64,000 bases of DNA from CBDBZL01 sp965213545 (GCA_965213545.1 CBDBZL010000002.1:806001-870000); one strand, 5' to 3'; counted from the first letter of the stretch, positions 20,297 to 29,351 are shown. A program made the numbers and translations. Notes: generated by a model from the letters alone, not told the origin.

Positions 20297-20845
20297 ATGA
20301 GCATGTCCAGCCAAATCCAGCCACTTATTCGTCTCGTAATTACACCAGCGGCTTTCCTCTCGCTGGCGTCATGCGCGCCGAGCGCAACACCCGCTTTGCC
20401 CACCACGCCGCAGGTCGAGGCGGTCGTTCCCATATCCGACCCCGTCGCCAGCGATGAACGGGTGGAGACCGGCACCCGCATCCTCGACCAGGCGGCGGCG
20501 GTGCGGCTGCTGGGAGCGCACGGGGTAACGCTCCAGTGGATCGGCTGGGACAAGCACGGGCCGGTTCGCGTGATCAATGATGCCGGAACGATCCGCCTGA
20601 CCGCCAGCCAGGAGGCGCAAGACGGACCCGGCCGACTGTTTCTGGACGGCAAGATCCGCGAAATCGGCGCCGATCATTTCGTGTTCGACGGAACTATCCG
20701 CATCACCGATGCGCCCGACCCCGGTCGCCGGTGCGAAGAGAACAAGTTGTGGCATTTCGCCATCACGCAGGACCGCCCCTATTGGCGGCTGCGCGAGTTC
20801 GAATGGTGCGACGGCCTGACCGATTACGTCGACATCTATTTCTAG
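20297..20845 (+). CDS. Putative lipoprotein of unknown function
   Basis: A 182-aa protein with a signal peptide and lipobox LASC near residue 26, a Pro/Thr-rich linker and a compact C-terminal domain. The domain has conserved-looking Trp, Gly and Asp residues (TLQWIGWDKHGPVRV, FVFDGTIRI) and two cysteines (RRCEENKLWHF and EWCDGLTDYVDIYF) that may form a disulfide. AGGA stands 4 bases before ATG 20297. No known family was recognised. Its divergent neighbour is an L,D-transpeptidase, so a cell-wall role is possible but unproven. The stop overlaps the end of the next, convergent gene by 4 bases. Confidence 0.75.
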   Translation: MSMSSQIQPLIRLVITPAAFLSLASCAPSATPALPTTPQVEAVVPISDPVASDERVETGTRILDQAAAVRLLGAHGVTLQWIGWDKHGPVRVINDAGTIRLTASQEAQDGPGRLFLDGKIREIGADHFVFDGTIRITDAPDPGRRCEENKLWHFAITQDRPYWRLREFEWCDGLTDYVDIYF

Positions 20846-21771
20846 CCGATCCTGAGCGGTGATGGGGGTGCAAACGCCTCGTTCTGACGCGCCATTGCCA
20901 GCATCGAGGCCGCGTGACGGGCGGCGACCAGCAAGGGGTCACGCCCGTAGCCGCCGCCGAGCGCGCTGGCCACGGGCAGGCCGCGGCCGCGCGCTGCGTG
21001 TAGCACCAGGCGGTCGCGCGCCTCGAGCCCTGCATCGCTCAACGCCAGCCGGCCCAGCCGGTCGTCCCAGTGCGGGTCCACGCCCGCCTGGTAGAGCACC
21101 ATGTCGGGCGCGAAGTCATCGAGCACCCGCGGCAGCGCGTCGGCCAACGCCGCCATGTATTGCTGGTCACCAGTCCCGTCAGCCAAAGCTATGTCGAGGC
21201 TGGAGCGCGCCTTGCGCACGGGAAAATTGGTCTCGCAATGCATCGAAAAGGTGAAGATATCGTCTTGATCCGCAGTGAGCGCAGCAGTGCCATCCCCCTG
21301 ATGCACGTCGAGATCGACGATGAGCACGCGGCGCGCGTCCCCTTCGGCGAGCAAGCGGTTCGCGGTGATGGCAAGGTCATTGAACACGCAATAACCCGCG
21401 CCCGTATCGTGCAGCGCATGATGACTTCCCGCCGCGCTGTTGGCGCCATAACCGTGGCGCATGGCCAGCTGCGCCGCCAGCCAGGTCCCGCCATTGGTAT
21501 GCGCCACCCGCTGAGCGATATGCGCAGTCACCGGAAAGCCGATCCGCCGCTCCTTCTCGGGCGGCACGGTCTGCGTGAAGACCTGCTCGACATATTCCGG
21601 ATCATGCACCGCCTCCAGCCATTCGCGCGGACAGGGCTGGGGTGCATGTTCGGTGAGCGGATAGCCGCTTTGGCGCAGGTGCACCATCACCAGCATATAC
21701 TTGTCGAAACGGAAACTGCCATGGGTGGGCGCAGGCGCCATGTAGTCGGCGTGATGGACAACGTGGAGCAA
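20842..21771 (-). CDS. Histone-deacetylase-like amidohydrolase
   Basis: A zinc amidohydrolase of the arginase/deacetylase fold, 309 aa. Visible motifs are GSHHALHDTGAGYCVFND (two active-site His), LIVDLDVHQGDGTA (zinc-binding Asp and His) and YQAGVDPHWDDRLG (second zinc Asp), ending with ALGGGYG. Bacterial members hydrolyse acetylated small amines or acyl-lysines; the substrate here is unknown. The start is 3 bases after the mntP stop on the same strand, so it is probably co-transcribed with mntP and ispG. Confidence 0.9.
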   Translation of the reverse strand: MLHVVHHADYMAPAPTHGSFRFDKYMLVMVHLRQSGYPLTEHAPQPCPREWLEAVHDPEYVEQVFTQTVPPEKERRIGFPVTAHIAQRVAHTNGGTWLAAQLAMRHGYGANSAAGSHHALHDTGAGYCVFNDLAITANRLLAEGDARRVLIVDLDVHQGDGTAALTADQDDIFTFSMHCETNFPVRKARSSLDIALADGTGDQQYMAALADALPRVLDDFAPDMVLYQAGVDPHWDDRLGRLALSDAGLEARDRLVLHAARGRGLPVASALGGGYGRDPLLVAARHAASMLAMARQNEAFAPPSPLRIG

Positions 21772-21774
21772 AGG

Positions 21775-22323
21775 TCAGGCGGTCAGGTGTTCGAGGAGGA
21801 TCTTGGTGCCGAGCCCGATCAACACCGCACCACCGGCGATCTCTGCCTTGCGTCCGAAACGTTCGCTGGCACGTCCCCCCAACCGGGCAGCGGCTAGGCA
21901 GAGCACGGCGGTGATCGCACCGATAAGCCCGCAAGTACCGAGCGGCGGCAGACCGAGCGCCGGAAGAGTAAGCCCTGCGGCAAGCGCATCAAGACTGGTG
22001 GCGATACCGGCCACAAGCAGCGTGGCTCCGGCGAGTGGCTGCACCACTTTGTCGGTCCGATCGCCCTGGATCATGTGCAGGCCGATCAAGGCGAGCATGA
22101 CGAAGACGATCCAGTGGTCGAAGCTCGACACGACTTCGAGCGCTAACACACCCAGACTTGAGCCGATCAGCGGCATCAGACCCTGAAGCGCGCCGAATAT
22201 AGCGGCGATGGCGAAGGCATGCGGCCATCCTGTCCGGAAACGCGCGCCCTGGGTCAGCGCCACGGCAAACGCATCTGCTGCCAGGGCGAGTGCCAGGATG
22301 ATTGCTTCGAGAAGGGCAGACAC
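21775..22323 (-). CDS. mntP: Manganese efflux pump MntP
   Basis: A six-helix inner-membrane manganese exporter, 182 aa, the usual length. The two internal repeats show the conserved acidic signatures LAADAFAVAL in helix 1 and TSLDALAAGL in helix 4. It sits between ispG and the deacetylase gene, only 12 bases after ispG. I see no yybP-ykoY riboswitch, and the position inside an operon makes one unlikely. Confidence 0.93.
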   Translation of the reverse strand: MSALLEAIILALALAADAFAVALTQGARFRTGWPHAFAIAAIFGALQGLMPLIGSSLGVLALEVVSSFDHWIVFVMLALIGLHMIQGDRTDKVVQPLAGATLLVAGIATSLDALAAGLTLPALGLPPLGTCGLIGAITAVLCLAAARLGGRASERFGRKAEIAGGAVLIGLGTKILLEHLTA

Positions 22324-22335
22324 CCCCCGCCGCGC

Positions 22336-23481
22336 CTACTCGGCTGCTTGCACAATCGCGTCGACGCCCCTGGTATCGCTGGTCCCCGCCTCGATCTCGG
22401 CCGCCTTGGCTTCGACCAAAGTCACGATATGATCGAGCATGGCCTCGCTGGAGACATGATGGTCGGTCACGCCCGAGAGATAGACCATGTGCTTGCCCGC
22501 ACCGCCGCCGGTAATGCCGATATCGGTCTCGCGCGCCTCGCCCGGACCATTGACCACGCAGCCCAGCACCGAAAGCGACAGCGGCGTTTTGATATGGCCC
22601 AGGCGTTCCTCGAGCGCCGCGACGGTGCGGATGACATCGAAGCCCTGCCGCGCGCAGGAGGGACAGGAAACTACGCGCACGCCGCGGGTCCGCAAACCGA
22701 GCGATTTGAGGATTTCGAACCCGACGCGCACCTCTTCCTCGGGCTCGGCCGAAAGCGAGACGCGGATCGTGTCGCCGATGCCCGCCCACAGCATGTTGCC
22801 GATGCCGATCGCACTTTTCACCGTGCCGCCGATCAATCCGCCCGCCTCGGTGATCCCCAGATGCAGCGGGCAATCCACCTCCTGGGCAAGCTGCATGTAG
22901 GCGGCAACGGCGAGGAACACGTCGGACGCCTTCACTGCCACCTTGAACTGGTGAAAATCATGGTCCTGCAACAGCTTGATATGATCGAGCGCGCTCTCGA
23001 CCAGCGCTTCGGGGCATGGCTCGCCATATTTTTCGAGCAGGTCGCGCTCGAGCGAACCGGCATTGACCCCGATGCGGATGGCGCAACCATTGGCCTTGGC
23101 CGCGCGCACCACCTCGGCGACGCGCGAGTCGCTGCCGATATTGCCGGGATTGATCCGCAGGCACGCGGCGCCCTTGTCGGCCGCTTCCAGCGCCCGCTTG
23201 TAGTGGAAGTGGATGTCGGCAACGATCGGCACCTCGGCCGCGCGAGTGATCTTATCGAATCCGCGCGTCGATTCCTCGGTCGGGCACGAGACCCGAATGA
23301 TATCCGCGCCGGCGGCTTCGCAGCGGCGGATCTGGCCGACCGTCGCACCGATATCCTCGGTCGGCGTGTTGGTCATGGTCTGGACGGTGATCGGCGCGTC
23401 TCCGCCGACGGGAACACGGCCCACCATGATCTGGCGCGATTGGCGGCGCTCGATCATGCGCCATGGTCGGATTGAGGACAT
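22336..23481 (-). CDS. ispG: 4-hydroxy-3-methylbut-2-en-1-yl diphosphate synthase
   Basis: The penultimate enzyme of the MEP isoprenoid pathway, a [4Fe-4S] protein that reduces MEcPP to HMBPP. Length is 381 aa from ATG 23481, giving the start SSIRPWRMIERRQSRQIMVG; the open frame reaches further up without coding character. The N-terminal TIM barrel has VQTMTNTPTEDI and RVSCPTEEST. The cluster cysteines lie in VSCPSCARQGFD and LGCVVNGPGEA. It heads an apparent operon with mntP and the deacetylase-like gene. Confidence 0.97.
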   Translation of the reverse strand: MSSIRPWRMIERRQSRQIMVGRVPVGGDAPITVQTMTNTPTEDIGATVGQIRRCEAAGADIIRVSCPTEESTRGFDKITRAAEVPIVADIHFHYKRALEAADKGAACLRINPGNIGSDSRVAEVVRAAKANGCAIRIGVNAGSLERDLLEKYGEPCPEALVESALDHIKLLQDHDFHQFKVAVKASDVFLAVAAYMQLAQEVDCPLHLGITEAGGLIGGTVKSAIGIGNMLWAGIGDTIRVSLSAEPEEEVRVGFEILKSLGLRTRGVRVVSCPSCARQGFDVIRTVAALEERLGHIKTPLSLSVLGCVVNGPGEARETDIGITGGGAGKHMVYLSGVTDHHVSSEAMLDHIVTLVEAKAAEIEAGTSDTRGVDAIVQAAE

Positions 23482-23895
23482 GAGCCCTGCTATAGGCGCT
23501 TGGTGTCGCGGATTAAAGCATTTCGCGCGGGCGGGGTCGTTGCACTGCGGGGCGTGCAACGGTGCTCGAAGCGTAAGATCGCCCGATGACGATGCTTGGC
23601 TAGGCTGCCTCACCCGATAAGGATCCTACCGGATGGCCTGTTCGATCGAGCGAAAGACCAATCGAATTTGCGAGCGAAGAAGTGTTGGTAAGCGCGATTA
23701 TCTCGCTTCCAAGCGATGCGATGCCGATCGTCGCCTGGCCAACGAACTCGCCCCCAGACTATTTGACAAACCCTCGGGCAAGGTCAACGAAGAGCCGGAC
23801 TGCGGGGGGGTGGTGGCCTCTCTTCGCGGGAGCTTTAGTCGGCCCGTGTGTTCCAATTGCGATATGCACCTGCTTCCGCTTGTGCGCGATCGCGA
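23482..23895. other. Intergenic region without a supported gene
   Basis: The 414 bases lie between ispG, transcribed away leftward, and the end of the GAF-EAL gene, so they include the ispG promoter. Short frames exist here, one with a hydrophobic stretch, but they lack a ribosome binding site and the local codon pattern. I support no gene, RNA or repeat. Confidence 0.5.
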
Positions 23896-25158
23896 TCAAG
23901 CCGGTGCAGGTTCGGACGATGGCAGATCCAGCAGGTGATGGAGCGCGCGCAGGGGCGGCATCGGGCGGGCGAACAGCCAGCCTTGCGCGTAATCCACGCC
24001 CAAGTCACGCAGCACCGCACTTTCAGCCTCAGTTTCAACCCCCTCGGCGATCAGCCGGCAGCCGATTTCTTCTGCCAGTCGCACCATAGCACTGCTCAGC
24101 GCGCGGCGAGCGGGATCGGTGTCGATGTCGCGTGTCAGGCACATGTCGAGCTTGAGCAGGTCAGGCCTGAGATCGACGATATGGCGCAGCCCGGCATAGC
24201 CGGCCCCGACATCATCAATCGCGATCCGCGCCTTGCCGCGGATATTCGCCAGCGCCCGGCCGAGCGCAGCGTAATCCTTAACCTTGCTGTGTTCGGTGAC
24301 CTCGACAACCAGGTCGCAATGCAAGCGGGTCTGGCCAAGCGCCTCTTCCAGTGCACCTGAAAGAATGGTCTCGGGTGAAGCGTTGATGGCTGCATAAAAA
24401 CCGCTCGGAATTTGCTCGAGGCTGGCGAGCGCCGTGCGGACGGCGGCCATCTCGAGATCGGTTCCCAAGCCAACGCCTGCTGCTTCCTCGAACCATTTGT
24501 CGGGGCCGCGCACAAGGGCATCGGGGAAGCGGGCAAGGCACTCGACACCCACGGCCGTGCCATCGGTCAACGAGTGGATCGGCTGCTGCACGATCGCGAT
24601 GTCGTTGCGGCCAATGAGCGCGCCGATCGAGCGGCGTTTGGCCGCGCTGTCCATATCGCCTTCGAGTGCGGTTTCGACATGCACGGCGGCAAGCTCGGCG
24701 AAGGAGCGCAGGATCGTCATGTCACGCTCGGTGATGCTGCGGTCAGGCGTCCTGCTCAGCGCGCAGAAGCTGCCCCACACCGATCCATCCGACAGCCGCA
24801 GCGGCACGTTGAGGTGGCAGCCCACGGGTAGCATGTCGGTGATGGGGATCGAGCGAGCGAGCGGATAATCGGCCGAATCATGGATCAGTTCGGGCAGGCG
24901 GCCTTCCAGGACGTGCCAGCAATAGCCCTGGTCCTTGCGCTCTCGATAGCCCGCTCCCATCGGCAGCGCGAGATCGGTGTCGACATGCGTGATCTCGCGG
25001 TCATCGTCGACATACCGGGCGACGAAGGCGATCTCCAGACCCAGATGCCCGCGCACCGTCTTGAGGATGCGTTCGATCCGCGCGTCATGCAGCAAGGCAT
25101 CGGGCAGGGCCGCGTCGGAAAGAAGCGGCGTGGCGAGGCTGGCGGCAAGCGCTGTCAT
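23896..25158 (-). CDS. GAF-EAL cyclic-di-GMP phosphodiesterase
   Basis: A 420-aa cytosolic signalling protein. A GAF sensory domain occupies about residues 20-165 and an EAL domain about 175-410. The EAL signature itself reads ECL (VGVECLARF), which keeps the metal-binding Glu. Other catalytic positions are kept: NASPETI, VEVTEHS, AIDDVGAGYAGL (for DDFGTGYSS), LLKLD, AEGVETEAE and QGWLFARP. The enzyme is therefore probably active in hydrolysing c-di-GMP to pGpG, with a variant loop 6. It has no membrane segments. The monocistronic gene is separated from ispG by a long gap. Confidence 0.92.
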   Translation of the reverse strand: MTALAASLATPLLSDAALPDALLHDARIERILKTVRGHLGLEIAFVARYVDDDREITHVDTDLALPMGAGYRERKDQGYCWHVLEGRLPELIHDSADYPLARSIPITDMLPVGCHLNVPLRLSDGSVWGSFCALSRTPDRSITERDMTILRSFAELAAVHVETALEGDMDSAAKRRSIGALIGRNDIAIVQQPIHSLTDGTAVGVECLARFPDALVRGPDKWFEEAAGVGLGTDLEMAAVRTALASLEQIPSGFYAAINASPETILSGALEEALGQTRLHCDLVVEVTEHSKVKDYAALGRALANIRGKARIAIDDVGAGYAGLRHIVDLRPDLLKLDMCLTRDIDTDPARRALSSAMVRLAEEIGCRLIAEGVETEAESAVLRDLGVDYAQGWLFARPMPPLRALHHLLDLPSSEPAPA

Positions 25159-25279
25159 GCGCTGTCCCTAGCGGAATGAATCCTAAAACCAGGTTAAGAC
25201 CACCAGCATAGTTGTGCGGACTGCCCGGGCGGAAGCAGCCTGGTGTTGCCGCCGATTGCCAGTTCAGAGGATGCTTCCG

Positions 25280-25852
25280 CTAACGGCATCCGGGGCTGGC
25301 GGACGAACCGGAACCGGCCCGCTGCCGCCTGTCACTCAGCCTCAGTTCGAACAAGAACTCTTCGTCCACCTGCTCGCCGACGCAAAACTCGATATCGGCA
25401 ATCTTGCCAAAGCTGTAGCGCGCATAGAAGCGCTGAGCATGGTGGTTATGCGCCCATACGGAGAGCTGAATTGCATCCGCATCGCGTGCCCGGGCCTCGC
25501 TCAGCACGCGCTCCATCAGCGCTGCGCCGATCCCCTGGCCCGTGCGCGCCGGATGGCAATAGAGCTGGCTCAGCGCGACCGGTCGCACCGCGTCCGAATG
25601 GGTTGCATAGGGGCTCACGGTGGTCAGCTTGGAAAAGCCGGTGAGAGCGCTGCCGGGACCATCCTGTGCCACAATATGAATGATCCGCACATCGGCAATC
25701 TCGGTTGCGACTCGCTCGACCGAGTAGGTGTCTGCAAGGAAGGCTTCGAGATCACGGCGGCGATACAGATGGCCGAAAGCGGCACGGAAACTGGTTCGTC
25801 CCAGATCGGCCAGCGCGAGAGGATCGGTTGCGCAGGCCGGACGCAGGATCAG
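25280..25852 (-). CDS. GNAT-family N-acetyltransferase, probable CTG start
   Basis: A 190-aa acetyltransferase with the GNAT fold. The N-terminus reads ILRPACATDPLALADL, the acetyl-CoA loop is CHPARTGQGIGAALMERVL (the Q/RxxGxG motif), and strand 5 to helix 4 is IQLSVWAHNHHAQRFYARYSF. No ATG, GTG or TTG lies at a sensible place. The only upstream candidate is a TTG at 25966 that would add non-coding-looking codons overlapping the RDD gene. A CTG at 25852 overlaps the RDD stop as CTGA, with AGGA about 8 bases ahead, so I place the start there. It is the last gene of the MoxR-type operon. Confidence 0.72.
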   Translation of the reverse strand: MILRPACATDPLALADLGRTSFRAAFGHLYRRRDLEAFLADTYSVERVATEIADVRIIHIVAQDGPGSALTGFSKLTTVSPYATHSDAVRPVALSQLYCHPARTGQGIGAALMERVLSEARARDADAIQLSVWAHNHHAQRFYARYSFGKIADIEFCVGEQVDEEFLFELRLSDRRQRAGSGSSASPGCR

Positions 25853-26860
25853 GAGAACTTGTCCTTCTTGCGCTGGCCGAAGCGCAACCCCCGTTCCAGA
25901 TGGGCGCGCAGCGCGGCGTAGAAGGCTTCGAGAAACTCCCGGTTGTCCGCCGCCCCCGCCTGCCAACCGATCTTGCCGCAGATCGCTTCGGCAACCTCGC
26001 GCAGCGCGTCTTCATCGCCGGTCCGCAACAACTCCTCGAGCACCTGCAATTCGCGTTCGCCATAGACCGAAAGCTCGGCCGGTCCGAAGCGGTATTCGCC
26101 CGGTGGCGCGACATCGAGCGACAAGGCTCGGGCAAGCTTGGCGCGCTCGGCCTCGACCACGAATGTGCCGGCGATAAGGTCGCCTGCGCGCAAGGCTATC
26201 GCGGTTGAAAAAGGGGAACAACAGGAAGATGCCCAGCCAGACCGTGGCGGCCAGACCCAGCGCGCCTTGCGCGTAGCCACCGGAAAGGAGGAAGGCGACG
26301 GGCATGAACACCTCGATGTCCCTGGTCAGGTTGCGCGCAAGCACCGCCTCGGCCGTCAGCCGGCCTGCCGCGCCGGTGGATCCGGGACGTGCCGCCACCC
26401 TGATACCCACTAGGCGCTTGCCCGGCGTGGCCCCGCGCGGGCCCAGTTCGAACAACAGGAAATAGGAATAGCGGGCGAGAAACAGGCCGGCGATGGCGAG
26501 GATCGCGAGCAGTTCGAGCGCCGGGCTCGCTTCGCCTATCTGTGCATCCAGATCAAGGAAACCGAGACCCAGTGCCACCACCGCGATGACCAGCGCGATC
26601 AGCGCGAACGAAATGATCGCCAGATCGAGAATGAGCGCCCCTGCCCGCGCGCCTCGGCTGGCGATGGTAAAGGACAGGGCCACCCCCTCGGGCGTCATCA
26701 CTTCGCGCCGGCGGCCGGCAAGATCGGCGGCCAGCGACCGCTTGCCCGATGTATTGTTGCCCAGTGTCTTGTTGCCCGGTGTCCTGCTGCCCGGTGTCTT
26801 GCTACCCGGTGTCTGGGGCACAGGAGGCGGGACCGTCGGAGCCGGGGCTGCAGTCGTCAT
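25849..26860 (-). pseudogene. RDD family membrane protein, broken by a one-base frameshift
   Basis: The N-terminal part (from ATG 26860) carries MTPEGVALSF, an Arg-Ala-Gly start of the RDD domain and hydrophobic helices (ILDLAIISFALIALVIAV, then GATPGKRLVGIRV and RNLTRDIEVFMP). The frame is lost near 26186-26191, after FPFFNRDSL. The expected continuation RAGDLIAGTFVVEAERAKLARAL is found intact in the next frame, down to the stop at 25849. One extra G within GCGCGC explains it. The C-terminal part retains good codon use, so the break is recent or a sequencing error. The N-terminus carries five 15-bp repeats. ATG 26860 overlaps the stop of the SpoIIM-like gene (ATGA). Confidence 0.8.
26741..26815. 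repeat. Five tandem 15-bp repeats in the RDD gene
   Basis: Five imperfect copies of a 15-base unit related to GCTGCCCGGTGTCTT (plus strand) encode a TPGxK-type pentapeptide repeat in the N-terminal extension of the RDD protein. The copies differ by one to four bases. Confidence 0.85.
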
Positions 26861-27906
26861 GCGCGCGCCTCATCGCGGCCCGCGGCGGCAAAATACAAAA
26901 GCCACACCGCCAGCATGCCAGCGCCGATTGTGGCGCGAACCCCGGGCGCACCGACCAGCTGCCTGGCATAGGCCTCGAGTAGCCCGGCGACCAGCAGCAT
27001 CAGCACGACGCCAGCCATCACCACCGCCGCGCGTTTGCCGGCATCGGACATTGCGGTCAGGATCGAGCGCCCGCCGGGGAAGGCCATCTGGCGTCCGACA
27101 TGCAGACCCGCCGCGCCCGACAAGAGGATGGCGAGCAGTTCGGTGGTTCCATGAATGCTCAGCCAGGCGGCAAATTCGCCCGCGAGCCCGGCCTCGGCGA
27201 ACACAAACAGCATCGCGCCCAGCAATGCCATATTGTGCACCAGCAGCATCAGCGTGGGGATGCCAAAGGCAAAACCCAGCGCGAAGGCCAGGATCGCCAC
27301 TCCGGTATTGTTGGAGAACAGATAGGCGGCGAATGCGGACAGGCCCTGCGCATGATCGGTGGTGGCCAGCGTCTGTCTCAGCACCGAAGCATCCGCGCCG
27401 GGAACACGCCCGCCCGCCATCTCGGGGGGGACCAGGGCGAAGAACCACTCGCTGTCACCGGCGACCAGCAGCCAGCCGATCAGCGTTCCCGCCACCATCA
27501 CCGCCAGTGCGGCGGCAATCTCGCCCGCCATTCCCCGCACCGCGCGGCTCCATCCTCCGGCAAGGAAACGGCCAAGCCATGCGGCAAGTCCGGTGCGCGG
27601 CCCATAGATTTGAAACCAGGCGCGCCGCACCAGGCTTTCCAGATAAGCGATAAGCGCGGCATCGAGCGTGGTCTGGCGGGCCACGGCAAGGCTGGAGGCT
27701 GCCTGGCGATAAAGCGTGGGCAACGCGAGCAGATCGTCGTCATTGATGCGCTGCGGGCGACCGCGCTCGAGCGCGGAAACGATCGTCTCGAGCCGCCGCC
27801 AGTCGGTTTCGCGCTGGAGGCGGAAGCGGTCGGAACCAAGCGCGGCTGCCTCGATATCGGCCGGCGGCTCGATGGTGGGGCGGCGGAACATCGCGGCGAG
27901 CGCCAT
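26857..27906 (-). CDS. Stage II sporulation protein M-like membrane protein
   Basis: A SpoIIM-family (DUF95) membrane protein, 349 aa, in a non-sporulating genome. An N-terminal soluble helical region (WRRLETIVSALERG, LPTLYRQAASSLAVAR) precedes at least five membrane segments. The family pattern is clear: SNNTGVAILAFALGFAFGIPTLMLLVHN, then IHGTTELLAILLSGAAGLHVG. I prefer ATG 27906 because codons between it and ATG 28005 are atypical (tta, ata, cga, gga). However, ATG 28005 overlaps the DUF58 stop as ATGA and cannot be excluded. It works in the MoxR operon; its role is unknown. Confidence 0.85.
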   Translation of the reverse strand: MALAAMFRRPTIEPPADIEAAALGSDRFRLQRETDWRRLETIVSALERGRPQRINDDDLLALPTLYRQAASSLAVARQTTLDAALIAYLESLVRRAWFQIYGPRTGLAAWLGRFLAGGWSRAVRGMAGEIAAALAVMVAGTLIGWLLVAGDSEWFFALVPPEMAGGRVPGADASVLRQTLATTDHAQGLSAFAAYLFSNNTGVAILAFALGFAFGIPTLMLLVHNMALLGAMLFVFAEAGLAGEFAAWLSIHGTTELLAILLSGAAGLHVGRQMAFPGGRSILTAMSDAGKRAAVVMAGVVLMLLVAGLLEAYARQLVGAPGVRATIGAGMLAVWLLYFAAAGRDEARA

Positions 27907-28001
27907 CAGGCGTATCCCCCGGTCGAAGAACGACGCGCATCCTCGTGACGTCCGCGCAGCTTCGCCGGCCAAGGGCTTGCCGAGTAAAGACGTCGTGCGT
28001 A

Positions 28002-29351
28002 TCATCCGAGCCTGCCGCGTCGCCGCGCTTCGAGATAGGTGTCGATCAACCGGTAGCCGATCGCATCATGCGGCGCCTCGATCACCTCGGCCCCAAGCCT
28101 GCGCATCCGCCCGAGCACCAGCGCGCGCGCACGGCGCAGAGCATCGGCGGCAACCGCGACCGCGATATCCGAAACCGTCCCGGGTGCCGCCTCGACCAGC
28201 GCATCGAGCTCGGGATCGGTCATGGTGACGAAGATTACCCGGTGCCTGCGGGCTAGCCGTTCGAAGCTTTCCAGCATCAGCTCGGCCGAGCTCGTATCGC
28301 GCAATTCGGAGAACAGGATGATCATCGAGCGCCGCTTGAGTCGCGCGGTGAGCGTGGCCAGCGCCAACGTGAAGTTGGGCTCCTGCGAGGTATAGTCGAG
28401 CTCGGCGGCGGTCTGCTGCAGGGTGCGAAAGCCGCGCGCATCGGTGACGAAGGAGGACATCACCAGCGGTCGCTCGGCGAACCCGAACAGCGCCACCGTG
28501 TCGCCCCCCTTCAGCGCCACATTGGCTGCGGTGAGCGCAGCGCTGACCGCCCGGTCGATCCGCGGCAAACCGTCGACCGGCTCGCACATCGCCTGCCCGC
28601 AATCGAGCGCCAGGACGATCTGGTTGTCGCGTTCGGCCTCGTTCTCGCGCGCGATGAGCGACAGGTGACGCGCGCTCGCCTTCCAGTCGATCCGGCGCCG
28701 GTCCATGCCCGGCGCATATTCGGCAAGCGCCTCGAATTGCGACCCCTCGCCCCGCACCCGGCGCGCCAGCTGGCCGGTTTGCCAGTCGCGCAGGAACGCC
28801 TGCAATTGCGGCGAACGCACCGGGGACAGGTCGGGCCAGATGCGGATGGTCTGTTCGAGCCGGCGGTGCGTCTGCCGGTCCGCCAGCCCCATCGGTCCGC
28901 GCCAGCGCAGCCACAGGTCGGTCACCGCTGCAGTGCCCCTGCGCACGGGCGCCAGGCCGATCTCGCCGGTGAACACCGCGCCCTCGCCGGCCTCGCTCCG
29001 CTCCAGAAAAAAGCGCGGCGCTCCCTCGTGCCCCAGCCGCGGATCGCAGGCCAGCGCCGCTTCGGGCACGCTGCGCCTCGGCAATCCGTCGAATTCGACC
29101 AGCAGGAAGACGCGCGCTTCCTGGCCGATCTCGCTGTCGGCTGGCATGGTCAGGCGGGTGTCAAGCAAGCGGCCGGCGACAAAACCATCGGCCATCATAA
29201 GCACCAAGAGCGCCCCCGCCGCCGCGGGGACGACCAGCCAGGCGCCCGGCGCGAGCGCGGCAATGACCAGCGCCACGGGGGCAAGCAGGATCAGCAGCAG
29301 CACCGAGCGCCCGGTGGGAACGATCCCTAGTGCAAGGCCGCGTTTCACCAT
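28002..29351 (-). CDS. DUF58 domain protein of the MoxR operon
   Basis: A 449-aa protein with two adjacent N-terminal membrane helices (RSVLLLILLAPVALVIAALAPG... LVVPAAAGALLVLMMADGF), a beta-rich middle region and the DUF58 signature DRRRIDWKASARH. A vWA-like fold follows (QIVLALDCGQAM as a partial MIDAS, then ALFGFAE). DUF58 proteins almost always accompany MoxR ATPases, and may be the substrate or adaptor they act on. The start may instead be ATG 29414, which adds a very basic 21-residue leader. Confidence 0.87.
   Translation of the reverse strand: MVKRGLALGIVPTGRSVLLLILLAPVALVIAALAPGAWLVVPAAAGALLVLMMADGFVAGRLLDTRLTMPADSEIGQEARVFLLVEFDGLPRRSVPEAALACDPRLGHEGAPRFFLERSEAGEGAVFTGEIGLAPVRRGTAAVTDLWLRWRGPMGLADRQTHRRLEQTIRIWPDLSPVRSPQLQAFLRDWQTGQLARRVRGEGSQFEALAEYAPGMDRRRIDWKASARHLSLIARENEAERDNQIVLALDCGQAMCEPVDGLPRIDRAVSAALTAANVALKGGDTVALFGFAERPLVMSSFVTDARGFRTLQQTAAELDYTSQEPNFTLALATLTARLKRRSMIILFSELRDTSSAELMLESFERLARRHRVIFVTMTDPELDALVEAAPGTVSDIAVAVAADALRRARALVLGRMRRLGAEVIEAPHDAIGYRLIDTYLEARRRGRLG

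Noticed and set aside
23682..24089. Frame with a hydrophobic WWPLFAGALVGP-like stretch between ispG and the GAF-EAL gene
   Set aside because: It overlaps the end of the EAL gene, has no ribosome binding site and its codon use is not that of the neighbours.
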